A stretch of DNA of 64,000 nt from Rutidosis leptorrhynchoides (GCF_046630445.1 NC_092336.1:208601001-208665000); one strand, 5' to 3'; counted from the first letter of the stretch, positions 12,164-25,230 are shown. The notes: a model not told the origin generated them from the letters alone. Program-made: numbers and translations.

Positions 12164-12606
12164 ATGTATGTATGTATGTACTCACCTATATGGATAACCA
12201 GAAGGGAAAAAGGTATTCACAAAAGACTCAGACACTTTATGAATAATTGGTCTTGAATCATTAACCACTTTCACCTACACCAATAAACAAAACAAAATAA
12301 AAAATCCCTAATTTCTAAAATTTTGGATGTAGCATTTCGTCGAACAGGTACAAGGCGTGAAAAACACTGACGTAAAGTTGGCCGTCGGGTTGAAATTGGA
12401 AGTGGCGGGAGACAGTGTCGGAGGTCTCCGTCCATGACACGGTCTTCGGCACTACTTCCGGCGACGAAATTTCAGGTTCTTTTTTCAGTAATTTGATCTT
12501 TTCCTGTATAGAAATATATGAGCAAATGTAAAATATACAACAATTAGAAGTTAAAAGATGGAATTTGGATAAATGAAGGACGGACCAGAAAATTCAAGGC
12601 GTTCAT
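10041..12606 (-). CDS. RUS2: RUS2/WXR1-like DUF647 protein
   Basis: Ten exons on the minus strand join in frame: 12606-12586, 12503-12372, 12274-12186, 12040-11956, 11872-11813, 11745-11652, 11560-11463, 11379-11200, 11090-10964 and 10450-10041. They give 431 residues, close to Arabidopsis RUS2 (433 as I recall). The short first exon MNALNFL joins EKIK, as expected from the start MNLLEKIK of RUS2. Conserved DUF647 blocks include FFPSGYPYSVNEGYLRYTQF, LRPTPAQATAVSWILKDGMQ, SEPKRWRVFADVLYDLG, GNFAKGMATVAARATRLPIY and PINTLNPQRTA. The end GWHTDRFLDGTGSRYGL is typical. RUS2 acts with RUS1 in plastid-linked control of early seedling growth, UV-B sensitivity and auxin responses; its biochemical activity is not settled. 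All splice sites are GT-AG. A TATA box lies at 12691-12698. The copy looks intact, with a long (TG)n repeat in intron 3. Confidence 0.92.
12095..12180. repeat. (TG)n-(TATG)n microsatellite in RUS2 intron 3
   Basis: About 26 TG units (12095-12146) run into about eight TATG units (12147-12180) and end only a few bases before the exon 3 donor at 12185, as read on the gene strand. It is likely polymorphic in length. Confidence 0.9.
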
Positions 12607-12690
12607 TATCAGATAACGGAAACTTTTGGATTAGATTTTGCAGCCGGGAGGATTGGGATAGTGATTCACCGTAGCAAACTCCGGTGGGCA

Positions 12691-12698
12691 CTTTATAG
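12691..12698 (-). promoter_or_regulatory. TATA box of RUS2
   Basis: CTATAAAG on the minus strand lies about 85 bases upstream of the RUS2 start codon, allowing a 5'UTR of roughly 55-60 bases. It is assigned by position and motif only. Confidence 0.5.
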
Positions 12699-12794
12699 TA
12701 GGTCAAAATAACACCCTGGAATTTCAATAAGTCCAACTTTTGCCCTCCCTTAAGTTTTACGGTAACTACTTAAAAAAGGAGTTAGACGTTTTGA

Positions 12795-13570
12795 GTTTTT
12801 TTTTACTAAGATTTTTTTTTTATATATAAATAAAATCTTTGCGATTGGTAAGAAAACACAACGATTATAAAGGCATCAAGAGCCAAGCGTACCTACAAAT
12901 TTTATATTTTTCTATATTACAAGGCCAGCTAAAAGAGAAGTTACGAATGGAATCGAACAAATAATCCTTCTTTATCGAACGAAAAGCGAACAAAATGTTG
13001 TTGCGATATCTCCAAATATGTCACAAAAAAGAAGCTACAATGACATAGATATTGATTTTAAAATCGGAGGAAGCATACCAAGACTCGTGCCACTCAATCC
13101 AATCATGCTAAGCATCAAAATCAGGCAGCAACTCGACATCGACCCAATTTTTGACTTTTCTCAATACGTCTCTAGCTAAAACACACCCAAACAAAAGATG
13201 GTTCAACGATTCAGCCAATGACTACATAAATTACAACTAATATCATCAATCTCCAAATTCCTCGAATAGAATAATTTAACCTCGTAGAAATTCTATCACA
13301 AGCAACTCTCCAAATAAACACATTAATCTTACGCGATAATTGCTTGACCCACCTAGTTTTAGCATTCGAATTAGGTAAAATAACATAGTGCTACCTACCT
13401 TATACGACCCATCCTTATATAAACTCCACTTCCATCGATCATCAACATCCATGAGCGAACATTGTCCCACTTCCGAAGCTAGCTGATGCAAAGAAGCTAA
13501 ATTTCGAGGATAAGTGTTTTGTCTATTACAATTCTAAACACATTTGCCATCAACACCCCATAACTTTTGT
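12795..13570 (-). mobile_element. LINE (L1-type) 3' fragment
   Basis: On the minus strand the segment codes for the C-terminal part of a plant L1-type LINE polyprotein: DDRWKWSLYKDGSYKV, then a zinc-binding RVT stretch (VNVFIWRVACDRISTRL...CNLC.H), then RYRNNILFAF and a DSIRNFSFSW-like end. T-rich DNA at 12797-12822 would be the A-rich 3' tail. Only the 3' end is present, as is usual for 5'-truncated LINE insertions, and the frame is interrupted by stops and shifts, so it is dead. Confidence 0.65.
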
Positions 13571-14093
13571 ATGAAGTTGAGCATGGGTTAATATTTTTTT
13601 CTTTTTCATTTTTTTCATTTTTTTTATTTTTGAAATATTCAAAATATAAATATAAGGATACGAATACCAATCAGGTTACACATACAAGAGACTCTAACTA
13701 GTATGTTTCGAGTAGATCAACAATCTATCTGAACATGTAACAATCAAATTAAAACTACGACACAACTATCGAACTGACCTCCCAATACAAAAATAAATCT
13801 AACAAATAAAAACAAATAACTAATAAAACAATCAATCACCGATAAATCCTTGCACCTTGGACCGAGAGCATCATTAGAGAGTCGTCACATAATAACAAAT
13901 TGAAGACAAAACACATTACGATTCAATGAAACAACCAAAACGCCGTCGTAACAATAAGTATGAGTTATTCATTAACCACCGGTTAATTGCTTACAAAGTG
14001 GTTAAACTGAAGGGTCTTTTGAATACAAATAAAACAACTTACTTTTTTTGTGAAAATACAAAAAATATAAATAATTTTAAGTAATGATGTATA
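13571..14093. other. Intergenic, no gene seen
   Basis: AT-rich DNA with a T-homopolymer stretch (13590-13635). No coding frame, RNA gene or repeat boundary is recognised. Confidence 0.5.
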
Positions 14094-15508
14094 TGAATAT
14101 ACACACTTATTGGGCTTTTATATGGTTTAAGCCAACGAGTCTTACTTACAAAACCAAATTTTCCCTATAAATAGAGGGGTTCTGCACCTCATTTGTATTC
14201 ATTCAAAATCATCCACTTTCACTCTCTAGACTTTCTCTTACACACACACACACACTTTCTCTTTTTACTCAAGATATGGAAGTCTCAAGTTTTCAAGCCT
14301 TCAACTCTCAAGCATTCAAGTCTTTAACTCTCAAGCCTTCAACTATCTAGCCTCTGGGCTTCATCCTCTCAGCTCCATCCTCTTAGCACCATCAGCTCAG
14401 CAATCAGGCAGTACACATGTAAGCTCTATATGTAATGACAATACATAAGCCCTTCACACATTGTTCCCCCCTCAGGACGCAATTCATCACAACTAATCGG
14501 GTCCAAAGCATCTTGAATATGAAGATTGATAATAAGGTCACCCTGCAATTCTTAGATCGTGATTTGGGTATGCACGGTCACTTGACCGGGGAGCAAACAA
14601 TCAATCAACAAATTACCCCTTGAGTAGTATATTCTGCCTGCACTCGTTCTCATATCTGGTAGTCGAAAATACGAACGAACGTTAAGCAAATCGTCAAATA
14701 CTTGAAATGCCCAAGAAAATTACAACTGACTGAAAGTGAAAAAACCACGAACTACATGACTATTCACAATTTTCATTACATACAAAAACAACCAACTTTG
14801 TTTTCCGAAAAGAAAAACACAAATTCTACATTGGATCAATTAACACGAATTCGAATGACACCATCATAAGACCTGACTAGGAGATTATTATCTCTTTCGA
14901 AAAACATATCGAGCTCTATTCATGCTAACTATTTCTGCTCAAATTTATGAATCATGGACCATTATAACCATATCCTTATTGGGGCTTTGGAACCTGAACT
15001 AGAGAGAATCACAGACTTTTGCATAGAGAATTAACAACGCGTAGTGATATATGCACTTATGTTTTTTTATAAATTCACTCATTATCATACATTCGGTATT
15101 TGTACAAAAAGTTATGCATTATAAAAGTGAATATATCAAAATTGTAGGTGGATTTGTCAACACCCAATCACAAACCATGAATAAAGAATATGAGCTACAC
15201 ACTTATAAACCGCAAATTTAATGATTTAATTTAATAATTCAAAACACCCACTTCACTCATCTGATCACAAAATCTACCCATTTAGATATGAAGACTAACC
15301 TTGAACCTTACTTGGTTGTAAAGACGTTGATCGTCATTTATTCTTGACATCGATATTTTTTTTTGGTAAAAGCTTTTACTTCAAAAGGATGTCTACCTAT
15401 AAGCTCCAAAGAAAAGCAACCTACAAGAACGAACCAAACAACCCACAACACATCAAGACACAAGCTTAAATTTGCCACGCTAACTTAAATTTTCAAACCT
15501 GATTACAA
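14094..15508 (+). other. Unclassified stretch with promoter-like region
   Basis: CTATAAATAG at 14165-14174 is followed by a CT-rich leader (14215-14270) with (CA)n and then by repeats of a CAAGCCTTCAACTCT-like word (14283-14350). This layout recalls an LTR or a short transcription unit, but I find no matching second LTR, and the 62-codon frame at 14435-14623 has no recognisable domain. From about 14640 to 15508 I see nothing identifiable. Confidence 0.3.
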
Positions 15509-15566
15509 CTAGTCCGGAATCGGCCCGCGCGATGCGGCGGGGGATTTCGACCTGCGTATTCATATT

Positions 15567-17507
15567 TGTAACGACCCGTCAAAATCGCTATTGATGCGAT
15601 ACGTTATTCATTGATTCCATAGTGAGGTTCTGACCTCTACATGATACGTTTTAATAAAAATATTGCATTTATTAAAATAAGTGACTTTCTAAACATAGAA
15701 AGTTATAAACATGTGGGCGATTACTTAAGTATAAGTAAATCCCCGGAAATACATAAGTCTTTATTTTCAGGTTGACATCACAGTTAAATTATTTATTACA
15801 CAACGTAGTTTTGTTTCGAATGCAATAAACTTTATACAAAGCATGAGAGACTCCATGCAGGAAACAAGCACATCACAGCGGAAGCAGTTCAAGGACCTGA
15901 GAATAAAACATGCTAAAAAGGTCAACACGAATGTTGATGAGTTATAGTTTTAATTTCTCGAGTCATAAGTATATAAAGATGGACCACAAGATTTCATCAA
16001 AAGTTTATCAATAGATTCTACATAACAGAGCACCCTGGTAACTAAACTTAACGCTATAATAATAATTACCCTTTAGTTTTAATACACGCAAACCAACGTG
16101 TCGTAAACTCAAATAACATACGTCCGTTAAAAGGCTAGCGCTACTAGCTCGGATGGGGATATCAATCCCTATGGATCCATATACAATTATTCGCGCCCAC
16201 CAGTCCACATCCTATGTACTGGCAGCTACTAGTTACCAAAGCTAAAGGATTTTCGGTTTAACTCAGTGTAGAATTAAGTATGTACTTGTGTCCATTGCGT
16301 TTAAAATAAATTGCATGTATTCTCAGCCCAAAAATATTTAAAGCATTTAAAAAGGGAGGCTATAAACTCACAGTTCAATATTGAGATTCAATATTGTAGG
16401 TAGACGTAACGATAGTGGATGATTGTATGGTTGGTCTTGGATTCACGAACAATACCCCTAATATTTCTTTAGTTTTAACCAGCTTGAAACCCGATATAAA
16501 ATACCCGTATATAACCCGTTTACAGTAGATAACTACTAATCTTGAATTTTTAACTAGAAATTGATCGTAGTGAGTATGTGTTGCTAGAATAATACTGAGT
16601 AATATGTGAATGATTCTGTTTTTGTGTGTGTTATACTCGTTAATAGAACCAGTATTTATAGGCAACATATAGCATAAAGAAACAAGAACTCATGAAATAA
16701 AAATATTTAGCTTGTGGAGTAATTAGTCGTTCCATAACTAAAACATAATTCGTGATAACAGAAATATATATATAAAAGCTTTCTATCCCACATGCAAGAA
16801 ACAATCAAAAGAAAACAGTTGAAAGTGGTTTGTTTGTGTCAAGAAGTCAGCAAAGGTGGTCGACTATTTGGTTGTAGTTCTTGGCTCAAAACAAGAGTAG
16901 GTGTTAGACTAATAAAACTATAATTACTTGAGGACAAAAACAATAATTCTCTAGCCACCTTTAACTAATTTAATCTAGATTAAGTGCCTTTAAATTGGCC
17001 ATATTACGTGTACATATTAATTTATGACCAATCAAACTAAATCCACTAATAAGAGATAATGTGCATTTTTTTTAAAATGCATAAACAATTATACTTTGAG
17101 TTATAAAATGAATACTTTCAATATGTATAAGTTGCTTGTGGTCTTTAAAATCGCGGTAAATAAAACTGGAATGTAGTGCAAAAATTAAATACGTGTTTGA
17201 CTTCTTTCGTCTAGCAACTTCATTACCTTTTAATTTTTGTGATGGTTAGTGATTATTATTTATTTTATTTAATCAATAATATAAATAAGTTATATTAAAA
17301 TTAATATGTTATATAAATAAGTTATATAATTTGGTTAATTACGTCGCTATATATTTCATATATATTTTATTCGGAAACCATTTAAGTTAGTTGTTTAAGA
17401 ATTTATATAATTAGACTTAACATAACAAGTTTGCTTATTATGTCGAAAATATTAAATCACATAGGAATTTAAATTAGAAATAAGTCGAAATTTTCCTGGT
17501 CATCATA
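15567..17507 (-). repeat. 3' LTR of element 1
   Basis: It starts TGTAACGACCC and ends GGTCATCATA on the plus strand. A TATA box (CTATAAATA on the minus strand) is at 16653-16661. The leader side contains a hairpin at 16200-16222 (CCAGT...ACTGG) and a TATGGATCCATA palindrome near 16168. It is a near copy of 23231-25166. Confidence 0.9.
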
Positions 17508-17520
17508 GTACCTCCCCGTT
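17508..17520 (-). other. Polypurine tract of element 1
   Basis: AACGGGGAGGTAC on the minus strand directly abuts the 3' LTR, the place and composition expected for the plus-strand priming site. Confidence 0.65.
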
Positions 17521-20500
17521 AAAGAAAATTTCGTCCCGAAATTTTGAGTAGTACCTGTTTTATGAGCGATATCAGTAACAAATGTGGATACTTTTGCTTC
17601 ATTTGATCTTCACATTCCCAAGTAAACTCAGGTCCTCGTCTAGCGTTCCAACGAACTCTAACTATCGGTAGTTTGCTTTGTTTTAATTGTTTGACCTCAC
17701 GGTCCATGATTTCAACAGGTTCTTCTATAAAATGGAGTTTATCATTGATTCTTATTTCTTTAAGAGGAATTACGACATCCTCTTCAGCTAAACATTTCTT
17801 CAAATTTGACACGTGAAATGTGTCGTGAACACCACTAAGTTCTTGTGGTAGCTTTAATCGATAAGCAACTGTTCCAATTCTTTCGGTGATTTCAAAGGGT
17901 CCTACGTACCTAGGACTTAGTTTTCCTCATTTACCGAATCGTACAATGCCTTTCCAGGGTGACACTTTCAACATGACTTTGTCGCCCATTTGAAATTCTA
18001 GCGGTTTTCTTCTTTTGTCAGCATAACTCTTTTGACGACTCATGGCCATTTTCAATCGCTGTTGTATTTGAATGATCTTTTCGGTAGTTTCATGAATAAT
18101 TTCTAGTCCGGTAAGTTGTATTTCTCCTACTTCGCTCCAACAAATAGGAGATCTGCACTTTCTACCGTAAAGTGCTTCAAATGGCGCTGCGTTGATGCTC
18201 GTACGATAGCTGTTATTGTATGAGAATTCTGCCAAGGGTAAGTGTCGATCCCAACCGGTTCCAAAGTCAATCACACATGCCCATAACATGTCTTCTAATG
18301 TTTGTATAGTTCTTTCACTTTGACCATCTGTCTGTGGGTGATAAGCGGTGCTCATATCTAATCGAGTTCCCAATGCTTTTTGTAATGACTGCCAAAAATG
18401 TGATACGAATCGGGTGTCACGATCAGATATGATGGAGATAGGTACACCATGCCTGGAAACTATTTCCTTCAAATATAAGCGTGCTAATTTCTCCATACTG
18501 TCTGTCTCCTTTATTGGTATAAAGTGAGTTGACTTAGTGATGCGATCAACTATCACCCAAATAGTATCGTGACTACTTGCAGTCCTTGGCAATTTCGTAA
18601 TGAAATCCATGGTTATTCTTTCCCATTTCCACTGAGGAATTTCTGGTTGTTGCAGTAATCTTGACGGCTTTTGGTGCTCAGCTTTGACCTTCGCACATGT
18701 CAAACATTTGCTTACATAAGTAGCAATTTCTCTCTTTATATTCGGCCACCAATAGAACTTCTTGAGATCGTGGTGCATTTTCCCATTTCCCGGGTGAATT
18801 GAGTACCTCGTTTTGTGTGCTTCATCCAGTACTAGTTATCTTAGGTTACCATGTATTGGTACCCATATCCTACCAACAAAATACAGGGTTCCATCGGCTT
18901 TTACTTCAAGCTGTTTTTCTAACACTTTGCTCATTTATTCTTTTACGTTTTCTGCTTTTAAAGCTTCTAACTGTGCTGCTTGAATTTACTTTGTGAGATC
19001 AGTACGAATTGTAATATTCAAAGCTCGGACCCTAAGAGGTTTTACTCTTTCTTTCCGACTTAGGGCATCAGCTACAACATTAGCCTTTCCGGGGTGGTAA
19101 CGAATTTCACAATCGTAATCGTTCAATAGCTCTGCCCAGCGACGTTGCCTCATATTGAGTTGTTTTTGATCAAAAATATGCTGAAGACTCTTATGGTCTG
19201 TGTACACTGTACACTTGGTTCCATATAGATAGTGTCTCCATATTTTGAGTGCAAAAACTACTGCTCCAAGTTCCAAATCGTGCGTCGTATAGTTCCTTTC
19301 ATGAATTTTTAGTTGTCGTGAGGCGTATGCAATAAATTTTGTGCATTGCATTAATACACATCCTAAACCTTGGCGCGAAGCGTCACAGTAGATCACGAAA
19401 TCATCATTTCCTTCCGGTAATGACAAAATGGGTGCAGACGTTAACTTCTTCTTTAATAACTGGAATGAGGATTCCTGTTTCGTGGACCAATCATACTTCT
19501 TTTCATTTTGAGTCAATGCAGTTAAGGGTTTGACAATTTTAGAGAAATATTGAATGAATCTTCGGTAGTAACCAGCAAGACCTAAGAATTGGCGGATTTG
19601 TGTCGGAGTCTTCGGTGTTTTCTATTTACTAATGGCTTCGATCTTGGCAGGGTCAACTTTAATTCCATGTTTACTGACAACATGGCCCAAAAACTGTACT
19701 TCTTGTAACCAGAAATCACACTTAGAAAATTTTGCGTACAGTTCTTCTTTCTTGAGTATTTCTAGTACCAGTTGCTCATGTTCTTCCTTGTTTTTTGAGT
19801 AAATCAATATGTCGTCGATAAAAACAATGACAAATTTGTCTAAATACGATTTGCAGATGTGATTCATCAGATCCATGAATACTGCTGGAGCATTAGCCAA
19901 TCCAAAAGGCATGACTAAAAACTCATAGTGACCGTAACGGGTTCTGAACGCGATTTTAGGAACATCTTCTTCCTTCACTCTCAGCTGATGATATCTGGAG
20001 CGTAGATAATCTTAGAATAAACACTTGATCCTTGTAATTGACCAAACAAATCATCAATCCTCGGTAATGGGTACCGATTCTTGATCATTAATTTGTTTAA
20101 TTCTCGGTAATCTATGCACATTCTCATAGATCCATCCTTCTTCTTGACAAACAAAATAGGAGCACCCCAAGGTGAAAAACTGGGACGAATAAATCCACGA
20201 TCCGATAATTCTTGTAATTGGCTTTGCAATTCTTGCATCTCAAAAGGTGCAAGTCTATATGGGGATCGGACTACAGGTGCGGCTCCTGGTACGAGATCAA
20301 TCTGGAATTCTGCACATCTGTGTGGAGGTAGCCCAGGTAATTCTTCTGGAAATACTTCGGGATATTCTCTTACAACCGGCACGTCGTCGATGCTTCTTTC
20401 TTCGATTTTAATTTTCTTCACGTGTGCTAAAATGGCATAACAACCTTTTCTTATAAGTTTCTGGGCCTTCATATAGCTAATAAGGTTCAGCTTCAAGTTG

Positions 20501-21060
20501 CTCTTCTCCCCATAAATCATCAATGACGTTTCATCCTTACGAGGGATGCGAATTGCTTTCTCAACACAAACAACTTCCGCTCTTGTTCCGGACATCCAGT
20601 CCATGCCAACGATTACGTCAAAACTTCCTAATTCTACGGGTATCAAATCGATTTTGAATGTTTCACCAGCAAGGTTTATCTCACAACCATGGCATATTTT
20701 ATCGGCTTTTATTAGTTTACCATTAGCTAATTCAATAGTATATTTATCGTCTAGAGGAAATGATGAACATTTCAGTTTAGAACTAAAGTCTTTACACATA
20801 TAACTTCTATCAGCACCAGAATCAAACATAATAGAAGCTACTTGATTATTAACGGTAAACGTACCCGTAACAAGATCAGAGTCCTCACGCGCTTCACTGA
20901 CATTAATATTAAATGCCCTCCCACGTGCTGGTTCTTTGTTCTTCTCCTTATCAGGGCATTGATTTTTAAAGTAACCAGGCTTCCCACATCCAAAACATTT
21001 CTTGATATCGGTCAGGTTTGTCTTCACTCCAGAAACAGTGACATAACAATCTTTTGCCAC
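17519..21060 (-). pseudogene. pol region of element 1 (PR, RT, RNase H, INT, chromodomain)
   Basis: Parts in coding order: a protease-like [11 protein letters not shown] and the N-terminal RT part with [10 protein letters not shown] (19981-21060); the RT core with [16 protein letters not shown] and [10 protein letters not shown] (19622-19978); RNase H with [17 protein letters not shown] and TDHKSL...ADALSRK (18986-19516); integrase with a zinc-binding stretch and FITKLPRT...[13 protein letters not shown] (17927-18778); and a chromodomain with [20 protein letters not shown] (17519-17812). This order, with the chromodomain last, places it among the chromoviruses, most like Tekay. The coding region is broken and treated as a fossil. 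Confidence 0.85.
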
Positions 21061-21950
21061 ATGTCCCTTCTTGTTTCATTTATCACAGAGCACCTGGCAA
21101 TAACCTGAATGATGTGTGTAACATATTTTGCAGAACGGATGGGATCCCTTGTAGTTTAGACTAGCAATTGCCCCATCTTGTTTGCCCTTAAAAGTCTCTT
21201 GCCTCTTCGAGTGAGAATTTTTGCCCTTATGGTCTTCCCATTTCCTTTTTCCTTCAGTTGTCTTGACTTCGGTAGTTGGTGCCTTAATCGTACTCTCCGT
21301 CATCTGGTCCATGAGTTGGTGTGCCATTCTCATGGCTTCCTGTATCGTATTCGGTTTGGATGATGTAACATTTCGTTTGATATTGATTGACAAACCGTCA
21401 ATATACATTTCTATCTTTCGTTTCTCGTTTGGAACTAATTCGGGACACAACAAGGCTAGTTCCATGAAACGCTTTTCATAGTTCTTGAGATTCACACCGA
21501 AAACCTTCAGATTACGTAACTCAGATTCTATTTTTCTGATCTCGTTTCGAGGACAGTACTCCTCGATTAGCATCTTTTTCAATTCTTCTCAAGAGATATC
21601 GTATGCCGTATCTACTCCTTCTGCTTTAGTATAATTGTTCCACCAAGTAAGTGCACCGTCTTGCAACGTGCACGAAGTATATTTTGACTTGTCTCCATCT
21701 GCACAATTACTGATTTTGAAAACGGACTCCATCTTTTCAAATCATCGGGTTAGACCGACTGGTCCCACGGTTCCACTAAACGTCTGTGGTTTGCATGCTT
21801 GAAAAGTTTTGTATGAGCATCCGTTTCGTGAGTTGTATTCAAAGCTGCTGCTTGGGCTGCTGCTTGGGCTGCTACTTTTGCTGCCTCGGCTGCAGCAATT
21901 CTTTCATTCACACGTTTCTCGACTAGTTCCTCAAACTCATCATCCGACAT
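20990..21950 (-). pseudogene. gag region of element 1
   Basis: The region contains an alanine-rich N-terminal part with ERIAAAEAAKVAAQAAAQA (21750-21950), a capsid-like part with MFIEEYCP-type and MAHQLMDQM stretches (21076-21582) and a zinc-knuckle-like [14 protein letters not shown] near 20995-21010. It is broken and called a fossil. Confidence 0.75.
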
Positions 21951-22361
21951 TTGAGACTTGTTTCTTCAATAAACATATAAGATAATTAATCACGCAGAAT
22001 ATTATAGATGTAGCGAGTAATTAATGGCACATCGTGGCATATTAATAATATGAACTAATTATTATAAAAGTCTTTTCTTCTTATTAGCGTTTTATAATTA
22101 TTTCTAGGGTATTACCTACTCGTTAAAGTTCATACTTAATAGCTTAGTACAACAATTAACTACTACAATTCAAATAATATTCTTTTATGAAAAACTAATG
22201 CATTATCATTTCACGCTTTATTCTCCCATGCATTATTGTACAACGATACAATACCACTTATTCACATAAGTTTATTTTACATAGAACATATGTAGGATAA
22301 AGTAAAGCACACTAATTAATATTATACAATGCATGAAGTGATGTCGTAGCAGAAATGATTT

Positions 22362-23033
22362 TTAAAAGCGGCGGGGCTTCTTGTTATCAGGTACTAGCAT
22401 AACGCTTATTCGAGCGGTATGTTTATATTTTGGTCGGGGTTCTGAGGTACTTGATACCTCAATAGAGTTGGTAAGATAAGGGTGACTAGGGGTAGCAATG
22501 TCAGGAGTACTTTGTACAATAATTGCTTTATTAATTTTCGGATTCAGCAATTCTGGGTTGGTGACTACAGGTTCCTTTCCCTTGTTAAATTCTTTTTCAG
22601 TAATCTCCTTTACTTCCTTCTCCTCCTCACTGATCTCATCTGATGATGAACTGTCTGAGTCGTCTGAGGGTGGTGCAGGTGCATCATGTGTGGGAGAATA
22701 TGTCCGGCCGGTGGTCATGATCCGATGTCTGCCAGGCGAAATCGACACAACACGCTCGTCGTCGGTGTATCTGACCCAATGTCCACATTCGTTAAGAAAT
22801 GGACGACCCCCGTTTATTCCAGGGATCACGATACCATCGAAACGATACTGTGGCTCCGGGAAACTAGGGCTGGGTGGAGCTGGGACCTCCTCTGGGTTTA
22901 CCGGGAGTTGAGATTCTCCGGCTAACACAATTTCTTCTTTAATAGGTATTGGAACGTCCTTTTTAGTTGTGGAGAGAATAGACTCAGTGTCCGATTCAGA
23001 GTCGTACAAAATGATGGGATTAGAAGAAGTCAT
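22362..23033 (-). pseudogene. Extra ORF between 5' LTR and gag of element 1
   Basis: An open frame of 223 residues lies between the primer-binding site and gag. It starts MTSSNPIILYDSESDTESI, has a Pro-rich stretch (EVPAPPSPSFPEPQYRF) and a glycine-containing middle (IVIPGINGGRPFLNECG), then an acidic Ser/Asp/Glu tract (PPSDDSDSSSSDEISEEE), and ends basic (PDNKKPRRF). I recognise no known domain. Its place ahead of gag and in the same direction suggests an accessory protein of this retroelement lineage rather than a host gene. Whether it was ever translated separately is unknown. Confidence 0.6.
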
Positions 23034-23210
23034 CTATTACATAATTGAAAAAACAATTACGTTAGCATATAAATATATCACATATAGTGTTTTTGACAAA
23101 AATGATAAGCAAAAAATCGGTAAAAATAGATACGGTCATAGTCCAGACTTACTAATGCATCCTAACAATTACCAGTTAGACACACTAATGCAAATTCTGG
23201 TTCCCTATGG

Positions 23211-23230
23211 CCTCATGCTCGGATACCAAC
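23211..23230 (-). other. Primer-binding site of element 1 (tRNA-iMet type)
   Basis: TTGGTATCCGAGC directly follows the 5' LTR on the coding strand and resembles the TGGTATCAGAGC site complementary to initiator methionine tRNA, as used by most chromoviruses. Confidence 0.7.
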
Positions 23231-25166
23231 TGTAACGACCCGTCAAAATCGCTATTGACGCAATACGTTATTCATTGATTCCATAGTGAGGTTCTGACCT
23301 CTACATGATACGTTTTAATAAAAATATTGCATTCATTAAAATAAGTAACTTTCTAAACATAGAAAGTTATAAACATGTGGGCAATTACTTAAGTATAAGT
23401 AAATCCCCGGAAATACATAAGTCTTTATTTTTCAGGTTGACATCACAGTCAAATTATTTATTACACCACGTAGTTTTGTTTCGAATGCAATAAACTTTAT
23501 ACAAAGCATGAGAGACTCCATGCAGGCAACAAGCACATCACAACGGAAGCAGTTCAAGGACCTGAGAATAAAACATGCTAAAAAGGTCAACACGAATGTT
23601 GGTGAGTTATAGTTTTAATTGCTCGAGTCATAAGTATATAAAGATGGACCACAAGATTTCATCAAAAGTTTATCAATAGATTCTACATAACAGAGCACCA
23701 TGGTAACTAAACTTAATGCTATAATAATAATTACCCTTTCGTTTTAATACACGCAAACCAACGTGTCGTAAACTCAAATAACATACGTCCATTAAAAGGC
23801 TAGCGCTACTAGCTCGGATGGGGATGTCAAGCTCTATGGATCCATATACAATTATCCGCGCCCACCAGTCCACATCCTATGTACTGGCAGCTACTAGTTA
23901 GCTAAAGGATTTTTAGTTTAACTCAGTGTAGAATTAAGTATGTACTTGTGTCCATTGCGTTTAAAATAAATTGCATGTATTCTCAGCCTAAAAATATTTA
24001 AAGCATTTAAAAAGGGAGACTATAAACTCACAGTTCAATATTGAGATTCAATATTGTAGGTAGACGTAACGATAGTGGATGATTGTATGGTTGGTCTTGG
24101 ATTCACGAACAATACCCCCAATATTTCTTTAGTTTTAACCATCTTGTAACCCGATATAAAATATCGGTATATAACCCGTTTACAGTAGATAACTACTAAT
24201 CTTGAATTTTTAACTAGAAATTGATCGCAGTGAGTATGTGTTGCTTGAATAATACTGAGTAACATGTGAATGTTTCTGTTTTTGTGTGTGTTATACTCGT
24301 TAATAGAACCAGTATTTATAGGCAACATATAGCACAAAGAAACAAGAACTCATGAAATAAAAATATTTAGCTTGTGGAGTAATTAGTCGTTCCATAACTA
24401 AAACATAATTCGTGATAACAGAAATATATATATAAAAGCTTTATATCCCACATGCAAGAAACAATCAAAAGAAAACAGTTGAAAGTGGTTTGTTTGTGTC
24501 AAGAAGTCAGCAAAGGTGGTCGACTATTTGGTTGTAGTTCTTGGCTCAAAACAAGAGTAAGTGTTAGACTAATAAAACTATAATTACTTGAGGATAAAAA
24601 AAATAATTATCTAGCCACCTTTAACTAATTTAATCTAGATTAGGTGCCTTTAAATTGGCCATATTACGTGTACATATTAATTTATGACCAATCAAACTAA
24701 ATCCACTAATAAGAGATAATGTGCATTTTTTAAAAATGCTTAAACAGTTATACTTTGAGTTATAAAATGAATACTTTCAATATGTATAAGTTGCTTGTGG
24801 TCTTTAAAATCGCGGTAAATAAAACTGGAATGTAGTGCAAAAATTAAATAGGTGTTTGACTTCTTTCGTCTAGCAACTTTATTACCTTTTAATTTTTGTG
24901 ATGGTTAGTGATTATTATTTATTTAATTTAATCAATAATATAAATAAGTTATATTAATATCAATACGTTATATAAATAAGTTATATAATTTGGTTAATTA
25001 CGTCGCTATATATTTCATATATATTTTCTTAGGAAACCATTTAAGTTAGTCGTTTAAGAATTTATATAATTAGACTTAACATAACAAGTTTGCTTATTGT
25101 GTCGAAAATATTAAATCACATAGAGATTTAAATTAGAAATAAGTCGAAATTTTCCCGGTCATCATA
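23231..25166 (-). repeat. 5' LTR of element 1
   Basis: A near copy of 15567-17507, with a TATA box on the minus strand near 24320. The small number of differences is spread evenly. Confidence 0.9.
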
Positions 25167-25230
25167 ATATTTAAAGTAGCTTTATGTATTTACAGAAGGG
25201 AAAACGGCCCATGTGTTGAGCGCCTTTGTA

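Larger units (their letters stand above)
15567..25166 (-). mobile_element. Tekay-like Ty3/gypsy chromovirus (element 1)
   Basis: A 9.6 kb element with two LTRs of about 1.94 kb, a primer-binding site, a polypurine tract, gag, pol and a chromodomain, all read on the minus strand. The 5-bp duplication ATATT (15562-15566 and 25167-25171) is perfect. The unsplit sequence at about 25528 (TTCATATTTAACGTAG) shows the target before insertion. On the coding strand the element starts TATGATGACC and ends TTACA, so its left terminus is not the usual TG. The LTRs differ at about 3% over the first 165 bases compared by eye, suggesting an age of the order of one to a few million years. It is broken, with roughly ten interruptions over gag and pol. 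Confidence 0.9.
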
